Below are positions 43,043-50,932 of a stretch of 64,000 bases of DNA, one piece after another. Each line of letters starts with the position of its first letter. Position 1 is the stretch's first letter. This DNA is from DATBJJ01 sp036556425 (GTDB lineage: Bacteria > Acidobacteriota > Vicinamibacteria > Vicinamibacterales > 2-12-FULL-66-21), in the NCBI GenBank assembly GCA_036556425.1, contig DATBJJ010000181.1, positions 26,371-90,370 on the forward strand. Direction: 5' to 3'. Under the pieces are notes generated by a model, which made no database searches, was not told the DNA's origin, and saw only the letters and a list, made by a program, of their open reading frames with translations. The position numbers and the translations under genes were made by a program.

Positions 43043-44218
43043 TCAGCGTCTTTCGTTGAAATAAATCTTCACGTTCCGCGTCGCGCGGCCCGAGGCGACG
43101 ATGTCGGGTCGCTTGTCATTGTTGAGGTCGGCGATCGCCAAATCCTCGGTCGCCATCCCGCCATCGTCGATCGTGACCTTGGACCGCAGGGTGCCCTCTT
43201 TGTCGACGGTGTAGATGGCGACGCCCGGCTTCCCATCGCGCCACCCGACGGCGAGCTCGTCGTTACCGTCGCCGTCGAAGTCGGCCCATCCGAGCGCGTG
43301 GCCGCCCTGGATTTCCGATTCGATGACGGTGCGCGGCCACGTCCCTTTGGCCTCCGCATACACGACGATCGACTTGCCGTGCCAGGGCTCCACCGTCGCC
43401 AGCATGCGCCGCCCTGCGACGCGTCCCAGCTTGATTTCGCCGGGCGATCCCTCGCCGATCAGGGTTTTCGTCCAGGCCGCCTTGCCGGTGCGCTTGAAGA
43501 GCGTCACGCCCTCGCGGCTCGCCGTGAGGATCTCGTCCTGCGGGTCCTTGTCGTCGTTCAGCGGGAGGAAGTTGTGGAGGATGTGCAGCGTGTCGTCGAC
43601 GACCTCGACGGGCCACGCGTCGCCCTTTGGATTGGCCGGCGGACGGAAGACGAGAATGCGCGCGCCTTGTCCCTGCCAGTCGGGCCCCTTCGTCCCGCGG
43701 CCGTGCAGTGGTGTGACGATGAGCTCGGCGCGGCGATCGCCGTCGACGTCGGCCCAGCGAATGCGGTGGAGAGTGGGCTCCTCGGCGATCGCATGGAGCT
43801 CCCAGTTCGGCTCCGCCTGCCTCACCCAGTGCAGCGTGCCGCCGCTCGCCGTGTTCGTCGGCTGCCAGGAGGCGCCCAGCGCGACATCGAGCTTGCCGTC
43901 GCGATCGATGTCCTGCAGCGCGATGCACACGTTGTCGCGCGGCGTGGCGTTGCTCAGAATGACGCGCTTCTGCCACGACGGCGCCTCGAACCAGACGAGA
44001 TCCGTGGCGTTGATGGCCACCACGTCGGTGCGGCCGTCGCCGTTCACGTCGCCCGTCGCGACGGCGTAGCCGACGCCGAAGTCGCTGGCGATTTGCTCGG
44101 CGCGAAACTGGAGCGCGCCGGCCGACGTTCCGCTCTGGAACCCCGATACCAACTGCGTACACACAACGCCAACCGCGGCCAGCGCCGCAAGCCCGCGAAT
44201 GCCTGTGGGCGAGATCAT
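43043..44218 (-). CDS. Secreted FG-GAP/VCBS-repeat propeller protein
   Basis: 391 aa. GAGGAGGTCAC precedes the ATG. A signal peptide is followed by FG-GAP repeats with calcium-loop patterns: ATGDVNGDGRTDVVAINATD, ALQDIDRDGKLDVALGASW, RWADVDGDRRAELIVTPLHG, WADFDGDGNDELAVGWRDG, IADLNNDKRPDIVASGRA. A seven-blade propeller is likely. Related proteins accompany sugar oxidoreductases in Planctomycetes and Acidobacteria, but their role is not known. Confidence 0.88.
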   Translation of the reverse strand: MISPTGIRGLAALAAVGVVCTQLVSGFQSGTSAGALQFRAEQIASDFGVGYAVATGDVNGDGRTDVVAINATDLVWFEAPSWQKRVILSNATPRDNVCIALQDIDRDGKLDVALGASWQPTNTASGGTLHWVRQAEPNWELHAIAEEPTLHRIRWADVDGDRRAELIVTPLHGRGTKGPDWQGQGARILVFRPPANPKGDAWPVEVVDDTLHILHNFLPLNDDKDPQDEILTASREGVTLFKRTGKAAWTKTLIGEGSPGEIKLGRVAGRRMLATVEPWHGKSIVVYAEAKGTWPRTVIESEIQGGHALGWADFDGDGNDELAVGWRDGKPGVAIYTVDKEGTLRSKVTIDDGGMATEDLAIADLNNDKRPDIVASGRATRNVKIYFNERR

Positions 44219-44331
44219 GTGACCTCCTCGATCTGAACTACGGGGACACGACGACACGAAGAACACTATGACAACACCTTGGACATCGTGATCATCGTGT
44301 CCGCCGTCGTACCGCCGGGCGCGTTCAACCG

Positions 44332-45090
44332 TTACCCTCTTCCGACATATGGCATCTTCGTCGCCATCACCGTCATGAACTGCACGTTCGCGTCGAGCGG
44401 CAGGCTGGCCATGTAGACGACGGCGCGCGCGACGTGATTGACGTCCATCACGGGCTCGATCGCGATCGTGCCGTTCGCCTGCGGGACGCCTTTCGCCATC
44501 CGCGCGGTGAGATCGGTCGACGCGTTGCCGATGTCGATCTGGCCGCACACGATGTCGTGCTCGCGGCCGTCGAGCGACGTGGACTTCGTCAGCCCCGTGA
44601 TCGCGTGCTTCGTGGCCGTGTACGGCGCCGATCGCGGCCGCGGCACCTGCGCGGAAATCGATCCGTTGTTGATGATGCGTCCGCCGCGCGGCGTCTGCTT
44701 CTTCATCACCTTGATCGCTTCCTGCGTGCAGTAGAAGGCGCCGCTCAAGTTCGTGTCGACGACCGATCGCCACTGCGCGACCGTGAGATCCTCGAGCGGC
44801 ACGCCCGGCGCGCTGATGCCGGCGTTGTTGAACAGCAGATCGATTCGGCCGAAGGCGTCGACCGCCTGGCGAAAAAGCGCGAGCACTGAATCGGGATCCG
44901 TCACGTCGGTGGGTACCGCAATCGCGCGCGCCGATGTCTTGCCGATCTCGTCGGCAATCGCAGCGAGGCGATCGGCGCGCCGGCCGGCGAGGACGATCGC
45001 GTAGCCGGCGCCGGCGAGCGCGATCGCGACGGCCTTGCCGATGCCCGAGCCCGCGCCGGTGATAACCGCAACTTTGTGGTCGGTGGCCAT
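44332..45090 (-). CDS. Short-chain dehydrogenase/reductase
   Basis: 252 aa classical SDR. Cofactor motif TGAGSGIG (residues 11-18), NNAG (88-91), catalytic Ser in NGSISAQ and the YTATK pair (Tyr/Lys). The Arg residues in LAGRRADRL after the second strand favour NADP(H). Cytosolic. It follows the Gfo/Idh/MocA gene by 19 bp on the same strand, probably one operon acting on related substrates. Confidence 0.92.
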   Translation of the reverse strand: MATDHKVAVITGAGSGIGKAVAIALAGAGYAIVLAGRRADRLAAIADEIGKTSARAIAVPTDVTDPDSVLALFRQAVDAFGRIDLLFNNAGISAPGVPLEDLTVAQWRSVVDTNLSGAFYCTQEAIKVMKKQTPRGGRIINNGSISAQVPRPRSAPYTATKHAITGLTKSTSLDGREHDIVCGQIDIGNASTDLTARMAKGVPQANGTIAIEPVMDVNHVARAVVYMASLPLDANVQFMTVMATKMPYVGRG

Positions 45091-45109
45091 GCGTTTGAGC
45101 GGATCGTGT

Positions 45110-46225
45110 TCAGCGAATCAATGGAAGCCGTACGGGCCGGCCGCCCTGCTCCGCCGATCGATCGGCAGCCAGGCAGACTTCCATCGTCTTCTGCGCATCG
45201 AAGACGTCGATCGACGTGTCGCGCCCCGCGATCACCGCGTCGACGAGCTCGTCCATCTCCGCCTGGAACGGATGATGGCTGACGTCGGCGGAGCCGGGCA
45301 TCGCGCAGATGATCTGCACGGCCGGCCTCCCGAGACCGTCCGCCCCTTCGGCGAGCGTGACGCCCTCGATCGGATTCGCGCGCCGCAGCGCCTCGATATC
45401 GATCGGATCGTCGAGCGTCTGAAGGACATCCTGCCGCAGCGTGGCGCGATCGCCCATCAACTCGACCTGGAAGTTGTACGGCAGCATGAAATCCGTGGAG
45501 CTCGTCACGTGTCCGAGCGCGCCGCCATCGAGCTTCGCGTTGACGACGATCGACGTCGGCCACTCGTACCCTTCGGTGAACCGCGTGTGAAACGCGCTGA
45601 CCTCCTGCACCTCGAGCCCCGAGCACCAGCGCAGCGCGTCGACGGCGTGGCACCCCGCAGCAAGCAGGTGGCTCCTGCCGCTCGCGCGCGTGCGCACCCA
45701 CTCCCAACCCGGATACCAGTCGGTCACGTTCGACAGATACTGCGTCCGCGCGAAGCGAATCGTGCCGAGCCGTCCTGACTCCCGCAGCCATCGCGCAAAG
45801 CGCAGGAACGGGTTGTAGCGAAGCTCGAACGAGACGATCGTCCTAACGCGCGCCGCGCGCACCGCGTCGCGGATCCGAATCAGCTCCGGCTCGTCGAGCC
45901 CCGTGGGTTTCTCGAGGACGATGTGCTTGCCGGCGCGCGCCGCGGCAACGGCTTGATCGGCGTGCAGGTGATTGGGCGTCGTGATCGAGATGACGTCGAC
46001 GTCGGGCGCCTCGAGAAGATCCTCGTAGCGGGTCGTGACGCGGACGTTCGGGATCCTGAGCCCATGCGTATCGAGCGTCGCCTGCGTGCGCGCGGCGTCG
46101 CGGCCGTGCAGCCAGGTCACCGTCGCCCGCGGATTCTTCAGAAATGCCGAAATATGCTGCGCCGCGCACCAGCCGATGCCCGAGACGGCCACGCCAAGTT
46201 TTCCGTCACGCGCAGGCACCGGCAT
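45110..46225 (-). CDS. Gfo/Idh/MocA-family oxidoreductase (cytosolic)
   Basis: 371 aa. Rossmann start VAVSGIGWCAAQHISAFLKN, then VTWLHGRDAARTQA, VISITTPNHLHADQA and HIVLEKPTGLDEPE with the catalytic Lys of EKP. The C-terminal sheet has GRSHLLAAGCHAVDALRW. Unlike the other two copies it has no export signal, so it likely acts on imported sugars with the SDR. The start is only 19 bp from the divergent DUF1080 ATG. Confidence 0.9.
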   Translation of the reverse strand: MPVPARDGKLGVAVSGIGWCAAQHISAFLKNPRATVTWLHGRDAARTQATLDTHGLRIPNVRVTTRYEDLLEAPDVDVISITTPNHLHADQAVAAARAGKHIVLEKPTGLDEPELIRIRDAVRAARVRTIVSFELRYNPFLRFARWLRESGRLGTIRFARTQYLSNVTDWYPGWEWVRTRASGRSHLLAAGCHAVDALRWCSGLEVQEVSAFHTRFTEGYEWPTSIVVNAKLDGGALGHVTSSTDFMLPYNFQVELMGDRATLRQDVLQTLDDPIDIEALRRANPIEGVTLAEGADGLGRPAVQIICAMPGSADVSHHPFQAEMDELVDAVIAGRDTSIDVFDAQKTMEVCLAADRSAEQGGRPVRLPLIR

Positions 46226-46244
46226 AGCCTAGACTAGACGCGCT
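46226..46244. promoter_or_regulatory. 19-bp bidirectional leaderless promoter
   Basis: AGCCTAGACTAGACGCGCT is the whole gap between two divergent ATGs. It has plus-strand TAGACT (46230-46235, 9 nt before ATG) and minus-strand TAGTCT (46231-46236, 5 nt before ATG), which overlap. No room for ribosome-binding sites; -35 elements would lie inside the opposite gene. Confidence 0.5.
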
Positions 46245-46988
46245 ATGAACTCAAAACTCGCTGCAGCGATGCTCTCGCTGGCGGCGCTGGCCGCGCCGGC
46301 CGCCGCCCAGACCGGATTCGTCTCGCTCTTCAACGGAAAAGACTTGAGCGGCTGGAAAGTGCCCGCCGGCGACAACGGGCACTGGAAGGTCGTCGACGGC
46401 GTCATCGACTACGACGCCGAGAGCGAGGCCACCGGCGAGAAATCGCTCTTCTCGGAAAAGGAATTCGGCGACTTCACGCTGAAGCTCGAATGGCGCATCA
46501 AGGGCACGCCGTACGTCAATCCCAACGTGCCGATCATCCTGTCGAGCGGTCTCCACAAGAAGGACGCCGACGGGAAAGAGATTCGCCTCAACGTGCCGGA
46601 CTCCGACTCGGGCATCTACCTGCGAGGCTCCAGCAAAGCGCAGGTCAACATCTGGGGATGGCCCGTCGGATCGGGTGAAGTCTACGGGTATCGGATGGAC
46701 GACAAGATGCCGCCGGCCGTGCGCGCGGGCGTCGTGCCGAAGAAGAACGCCGATAAGGACATCGGCCAGTGGAACGCCTTCGAGATCACCGTCCGCGGCG
46801 ATCGCTTGACTGTCGTCTTGAACGGCGAAGAAGTGATCGGCAACGCGCAGCTTCCCGGCATTCCGGCGCGCGGCCCCGTAGCGCTCCAGCATCACGGCTC
46901 CAAGAAGGGCGGAGTGTGGGTGAGCCCGCCGTCGCTCGTGCAGTTCCGCAACATCTCCATTAAGGAGATCTCGATGAAGGAGCTGTAG
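46245..46988 (+). CDS. DUF1080 (3-keto-disaccharide hydrolase-type) secreted protein
   Basis: 247 aa. Signal peptide ending AAAQ. DUF1080 marks: VSLFNGKDLSGWKVPAGDNG, FGDFTLKLEWRIKGTPYVNP, SDSGIYLRGSSKAQVNIWGW and FEITVRGDRLTVVLNGEEVI. Likely a periplasmic enzyme or binding protein for 3-keto glycosides. Leaderless start probable. Transcribed toward the TPR/PIG-L gene, 9 bp downstream. Confidence 0.9.
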   Translation: MNSKLAAAMLSLAALAAPAAAQTGFVSLFNGKDLSGWKVPAGDNGHWKVVDGVIDYDAESEATGEKSLFSEKEFGDFTLKLEWRIKGTPYVNPNVPIILSSGLHKKDADGKEIRLNVPDSDSGIYLRGSSKAQVNIWGWPVGSGEVYGYRMDDKMPPAVRAGVVPKKNADKDIGQWNAFEITVRGDRLTVVLNGEEVIGNAQLPGIPARGPVALQHHGSKKGGVWVSPPSLVQFRNISIKEISMKEL

Positions 46989-46997
46989 CACGGCGGC

Positions 46998-48611
46998 ATG
47001 TTCGGGCTTTTCTACCCGTACGGGATCATCCTGCAGGCGATCGCCATCACGCACTTCGTCCGCCGCAGGCCGGACACGTATTGGCTGTGGATCATCCTGA
47101 TCGGCGGCGGGCTCGGCGCCGCCGCGTACATCTTTATCGAAGTCATCCCGGACGCCGGGCTCCTCCGCTCGAGCTTCCAGGCGTTCCCGCGGCGCCGTCA
47201 CATCAAGCAGCTGCAGGCGGCCATCCTCGACAACCCATCGATCGGGAACTACGAAGAGCTCGGCGATCTCTATCTCGAGGACAAGAAATACGCGCAGGCG
47301 CGCGAGTGCTTCGACAAGGTGATTGCGTCGCGGACGACGTCGCTCGATCCGTATTACCGGCGCGCGCTCGCCGCCCTCGAGATGAACGACTACCCAGCCG
47401 CCGTCGCGGACCTCGAGCACGTCGTGAAGCAGGATCCGAAGTACGACTATCAGCGCGCGGCGGGGCTCCTCGCGCACGCGCTCGGAAAGATCGGCCAGCC
47501 GGACCGCGGCCTCGAGATCTTCGCGGACGTCACCGAGCTGTCCACGCTCTCGGAAACGCAATACAACTACGCGGCGCTGCTCGCCGATTCCGGCAAGACC
47601 GCGGAAGCGCGCGAGTGGGCCGACAAGCTGCTCCGGAAGAAGGCCACCATGCCCAACTACCTGCGTCGTCGCGAGCGCCCGTGGTTTCGAAAGGCGTCTG
47701 CTCTCTTGAAGAAGCTCCCAAAGGCCGCGGCCTGCATCGCGTTCCTCCTCGCGATTCCGGTCGCGCTGTCGTCCACGTCTTCACAGACGCCGCAATCGCG
47801 TCCGCTGCGCGTCATCGCGTTCGGCGCGCATCCCGACGACGCCGAGCTGAAGGCGAGCGGCGTGGCCGCGTTGTGGGCGGCGGCGGGACACAAGGTGAAG
47901 TTCGTCGCGATGACGAACGGCGACGTCGGGCACTTCGCCGAGGCGGGCGGGCCGCTCGCGCGGAGGCGGACGGCCGAAGTCGCGGAATGCGCGAAGATCC
48001 TCGGCATCGAGAACCAAGTCCTCGACATCCACGACGGCGAGCTGGTGCCGTCGCTCGAGAACCGCAGGACCGTCGCGCGTCTGATCCGCTCGTGGCAAGC
48101 GGACATCGTGATGGGGCACCGGCCGAACGACTACCATCCGGATCATCGCTACACGGGCGTCCTCTTGGATGATTCCGCTGTCGTCGTCGTCGCGCCGTTC
48201 TTCGTGCCCGACACGCCGCCGACGCCGCGCAATCCGGTCTACATGTATTACTCGGACGGCTTCCAGGATCCGAAACCGTTCACGCCGAGCGTCGTCGTGG
48301 GTATAGATGAAGTCGCGGACAAGAAGTGGAAGTGCATCGCGGCGATGCCGTCGCAGTTCGGCGACAAGGATTCTTGGCAGGGTCGCACGATCCCGAACAT
48401 TCCCGCCGGCGATCGCGAGCGGCAGGCGTATCTTCTCGAGATCGTGAAGAAGCGGAACATCGCGGTCGCGGATCAGTACCGCGATCGCCTCGTGGCGCTC
48501 TACGGCCCCGAGCGCGGCAAGAAGATCCAGTATGCGGAAGCCTTTCAGCTCGGACAGTACGGACGTCAGGCGTCGGCCGACGAGCTGAAAGGCATGTTCC
48601 CGATCAAGTAG
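46998..48611 (+). CDS. TPR membrane protein fused to a PIG-L-type deacetylase
   Basis: 537 aa. Residues 1-55 contain two hydrophobic segments of a PLDc-N-like start (YPYGIILQAIAITHF). Residues 75-235 are TPR helices ending RRRERPWFRKASALLKKL. Residues 243-258 form a hydrophobic stretch that looks like an old signal peptide. From 268 runs a PIG-L domain: VIAFGAHPDDAELKASG (zinc motif AHPDD 277-281), MTNGDVGHF, GHRPNDYHPDHRYTG. PIG-L enzymes remove N-acetyl groups from sugars. The two halves are normally separate genes; a TTG at 47706 could still start the second. Confidence 0.85.
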   Translation: MFGLFYPYGIILQAIAITHFVRRRPDTYWLWIILIGGGLGAAAYIFIEVIPDAGLLRSSFQAFPRRRHIKQLQAAILDNPSIGNYEELGDLYLEDKKYAQARECFDKVIASRTTSLDPYYRRALAALEMNDYPAAVADLEHVVKQDPKYDYQRAAGLLAHALGKIGQPDRGLEIFADVTELSTLSETQYNYAALLADSGKTAEAREWADKLLRKKATMPNYLRRRERPWFRKASALLKKLPKAAACIAFLLAIPVALSSTSSQTPQSRPLRVIAFGAHPDDAELKASGVAALWAAAGHKVKFVAMTNGDVGHFAEAGGPLARRRTAEVAECAKILGIENQVLDIHDGELVPSLENRRTVARLIRSWQADIVMGHRPNDYHPDHRYTGVLLDDSAVVVVAPFFVPDTPPTPRNPVYMYYSDGFQDPKPFTPSVVVGIDEVADKKWKCIAAMPSQFGDKDSWQGRTIPNIPAGDRERQAYLLEIVKKRNIAVADQYRDRLVALYGPERGKKIQYAEAFQLGQYGRQASADELKGMFPIK

Positions 48612-49928
48612 CTACTGGCTGCTCTTGGCGTTCAGCGGCGCGCCGTGATCGAGGCCGGCGAGCGGCGGCTCCGCTTTGATCCCGACCGGGCCGAGCGCGT
48701 ACTGCGTCGGTCCGAGCCGGACGTCGGACGCCATGAGCCCGTCCCACGTGATGCCCTTCCCCGTGTACGCGGAATCGCGTCCCATGATCGCCATGAGCGT
48801 CGAGATCGCCGTCTCCTTCGCGGTGTTGATCGGCTTCCCGCCTCGAATCGCGGTGATCCAGTCGGCGTGCTCCTGCACGAGCGAATCGTTCGCCGGTCCC
48901 TCGTACTTCCAGATCGGTTTTCCGGCGAGATCGACGATCGTGCCTTCGAGGCTCGCCGTCCCCTTCGTGCCGATGAACACTTCCTCGCGTCCGTTCGCGC
49001 AGCCGTTGAGCTGACGGATGGTGCTCTCCAGGTGCACGCCGTTGTCGTACTTGTAGTCGTTGTAGAAGAAGTCGTACTGATCGCCGGTGCGCCGGCGCAC
49101 GCGGGCGCCCATGCCGACGGCGCTCGCGGGCGGCTTGCCGAGCACCCAATACATCGCATCGAGATGGTGAATGTGCTGCTCGACGATGTTGTCGCCGGAG
49201 AGCCAGGCCCAGTTGACCCAGTCGCGAATCATGTACTCCATCTCGCTCCAGCCGGGCTCCGGCACGCGGTACCACAACGCGCCCTGGTTGCGGATCGCGC
49301 GGACCGAGCGGATGTCGCCAATCATGCCGTCGAGGATTCGCTTCCGCACTTCGATGCGCGCGTAGTCGCGTCGAAGCTGCGTGCCCGTCATGATGCTCAG
49401 GCCGAGGCTCGTTGCGCGCTCCGCGGTCTGCATCACGGCTCTCGCGCCGGGCACGTCGACAGCGACCGGCTTCTCCATGAAGAGATGCTTCTTCGCGTCG
49501 ATCGCGGCCGCCATGTGCATCGGACGGAAGTGCGGCGGCGTCGCGTGCAGCACGACGTCGACGTCGGTCGCGAGCAGTTTCTGATAGGCGTCGAATCCGG
49601 TGAAGCACCGAGAATCGAGGACCTCTTGCCCTTTGTGCTCCTTGATCAATCGCCGCGCTTCGGCAATGCGATCGGGGAACACGTCGGCCAGGGCGGTGAT
49701 CTGAAGGTTCGCGCCGGCGTCGAGGAAATTCGCCGCCGCCCCGCAGCCTCTGCCGCCGCATCCGATGAGCCCGGCTTTGAGCAGCCGGCCGTCCGGCGCC
49801 TTCGGGATCACCGGCTGCGTTTGCGCCGGCGTCCGTGCCTCGAACCGCGCGATCGATGTCGTCGCGCCGACCGCGGCCACGGTGCCGAGGAATGCCCGCC
49901 GGCTGATGTCTGGCGTTTTCGATTTCAT
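48612..49928 (-). CDS. Tat-exported Gfo/Idh/MocA-family oxidoreductase
   Basis: 438 aa from ATG at 49928, after AAGGGGAG. Tat signal DISRRAFLGTVAAVGATT. Rossmann motif AGLIGCGGRGCGAAANFLDA, then ALADVFPDRI, VVLHATPPHFRPMH and HLFMEKPVAVDVPG. C-terminal domain with DWVNWAWLSGDNIVEQHIHH then LDAMYWVLG. Related to the gene at 34831 but not a recent duplicate. Divergent from the TIM-barrel gene at 49982, again pairing the two enzyme types. Confidence 0.9.
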   Translation of the reverse strand: MKSKTPDISRRAFLGTVAAVGATTSIARFEARTPAQTQPVIPKAPDGRLLKAGLIGCGGRGCGAAANFLDAGANLQITALADVFPDRIAEARRLIKEHKGQEVLDSRCFTGFDAYQKLLATDVDVVLHATPPHFRPMHMAAAIDAKKHLFMEKPVAVDVPGARAVMQTAERATSLGLSIMTGTQLRRDYARIEVRKRILDGMIGDIRSVRAIRNQGALWYRVPEPGWSEMEYMIRDWVNWAWLSGDNIVEQHIHHLDAMYWVLGKPPASAVGMGARVRRRTGDQYDFFYNDYKYDNGVHLESTIRQLNGCANGREEVFIGTKGTASLEGTIVDLAGKPIWKYEGPANDSLVQEHADWITAIRGGKPINTAKETAISTLMAIMGRDSAYTGKGITWDGLMASDVRLGPTQYALGPVGIKAEPPLAGLDHGAPLNAKSSQ

Positions 49929-49960
49929 GATGGATGCTCCCCTTGCGAAACGCGCGGAGG

Positions 49961-49967
49961 TAGTATA
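49961..49967. promoter_or_regulatory. Shared divergent -10 region (TAGTATA)
   Basis: TAGTAT on the plus strand (49961-49966) and TATACT on the minus strand (49962-49967) overlap in the 53-bp gap between divergent genes. Both genes also have ribosome-binding sites, so this pair makes short-leader rather than leaderless mRNAs. Confidence 0.45.
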
Positions 49968-49981
49968 CCTGCGGAGGCCGC

Positions 49982-50887
49982 ATGATCGATCGCCGCACGT
50001 TCCTCGGTTCAGTCGCCGCAATGGGCTTCGCCAGTCGAGCTGGGACCGGGCCGCGGCTGCGCGCCGCGCAATCGCCCGCGGCGATCCAGAAGTCGACGCT
50101 CATCTCGATGCTGCCGAAGACGGGTTCGTACGCGGAGCGCTTTGCGATCGCGCGCGACGCCGGCTTCGCCGCGATCGAGATGCAGACGATCGCCCGGAAC
50201 GAAGAGGCCGCCGAAATCCGCGACGCGGCCGCCGCCGCCGGCGTGAAGATCCATTCGGTGATGAACATGGATCACTGGCGGCTTCCGCTCTCGAGCAGCG
50301 ATGCGGAAGTCGTCAAGGGCAGCGTCGCCGGCATGGAGATGTCGCTGCGCAACGCGGCGATGTGGGGCGCGGATGCCGTCCTGCTCGTACCGGCCGTCGT
50401 CGACGCGGCGACCTCGTATCAGGATGCATGGACGCGCTCGCAGCGCGTGATCAAAGAGCGGCTGCTCCCGATGGCAGGCGACCTCAAAGTGAAGATTGCC
50501 GTCGAGGAAGTCTGGAACAAGTTCCTGCTGAGTCCCCTCGAGTTCGCGCGCTACGTCGACGAATTCGCGTCGCCGTGGCTTCGCGCCTACTTCGACGTCG
50601 GCAACGTCGTCATTCACGCGTTCCCGCAGGATTGGATCCGCACGCTCGGTCCGCGGATCGTCAAGATCCACCTCAAAGACTTTCAGATGGATCGAAAGAA
50701 CTCGCGGTACGCGTGGAAGAACATCGGCGAAGGCGACATCGATTGGCAGGAAGTCCGCCGCGCGCTTGCGGACATCAACTACAACGGATACGTCACGACC
50801 GAGCTCGCCGGCGGCGACGCCGCGTACTTGAAAGACGTCGCCTCGCGCGTCGATCGTTTTCTCGCTGGTCAGAAGCCGGTGGCGTAG
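49982..50887 (+). CDS. Tat-exported sugar phosphate isomerase/epimerase (TIM barrel)
   Basis: 301 aa. GGAGG before ATG; Tat signal IDRRTFLGSVAAMGFASRAG. Barrel features: AGFAAIEMQT, KIHSVMNMDHWRLPLSSSD, VKIAVEEVWNKFLLSP (metal Glu), LRAYFDVGNVVIHAFP (metal Asp), VKIHLKDFQMDR (His), YVTTELAGG (Glu). An inosose-isomerase or hydroxypyruvate-isomerase type of fold. Together with its divergent Gfo/Idh/MocA partner it forms the second exported isomerase-oxidoreductase pair in the window. Confidence 0.87.
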   Translation: MIDRRTFLGSVAAMGFASRAGTGPRLRAAQSPAAIQKSTLISMLPKTGSYAERFAIARDAGFAAIEMQTIARNEEAAEIRDAAAAAGVKIHSVMNMDHWRLPLSSSDAEVVKGSVAGMEMSLRNAAMWGADAVLLVPAVVDAATSYQDAWTRSQRVIKERLLPMAGDLKVKIAVEEVWNKFLLSPLEFARYVDEFASPWLRAYFDVGNVVIHAFPQDWIRTLGPRIVKIHLKDFQMDRKNSRYAWKNIGEGDIDWQEVRRALADINYNGYVTTELAGGDAAYLKDVASRVDRFLAGQKPVA

Positions 50888-50894
50888 GACAAAC

Positions 50895-50929
50895 GGGATC
50901 AGGGATCAGGGATCCGGGATCCCGGATCC
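50895..50929. repeat. Heptamer tandem repeat GGGATC(A/C), five units
   Basis: Exactly five 7-bp units: GGGATCA twice, GGGATCC twice, CGGATCC. It lies between convergent genes and ends 3 nt from the stop of the quinoprotein (TGATC on the minus strand). Confidence 0.85.
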
Positions 50930-50932
50930 CGA

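Noticed and set aside
42926..43048. Possible CRISPR array
   Set aside because: Units are 8-10 bp with no unique 30-bp spacers; it is a short tandem repeat.
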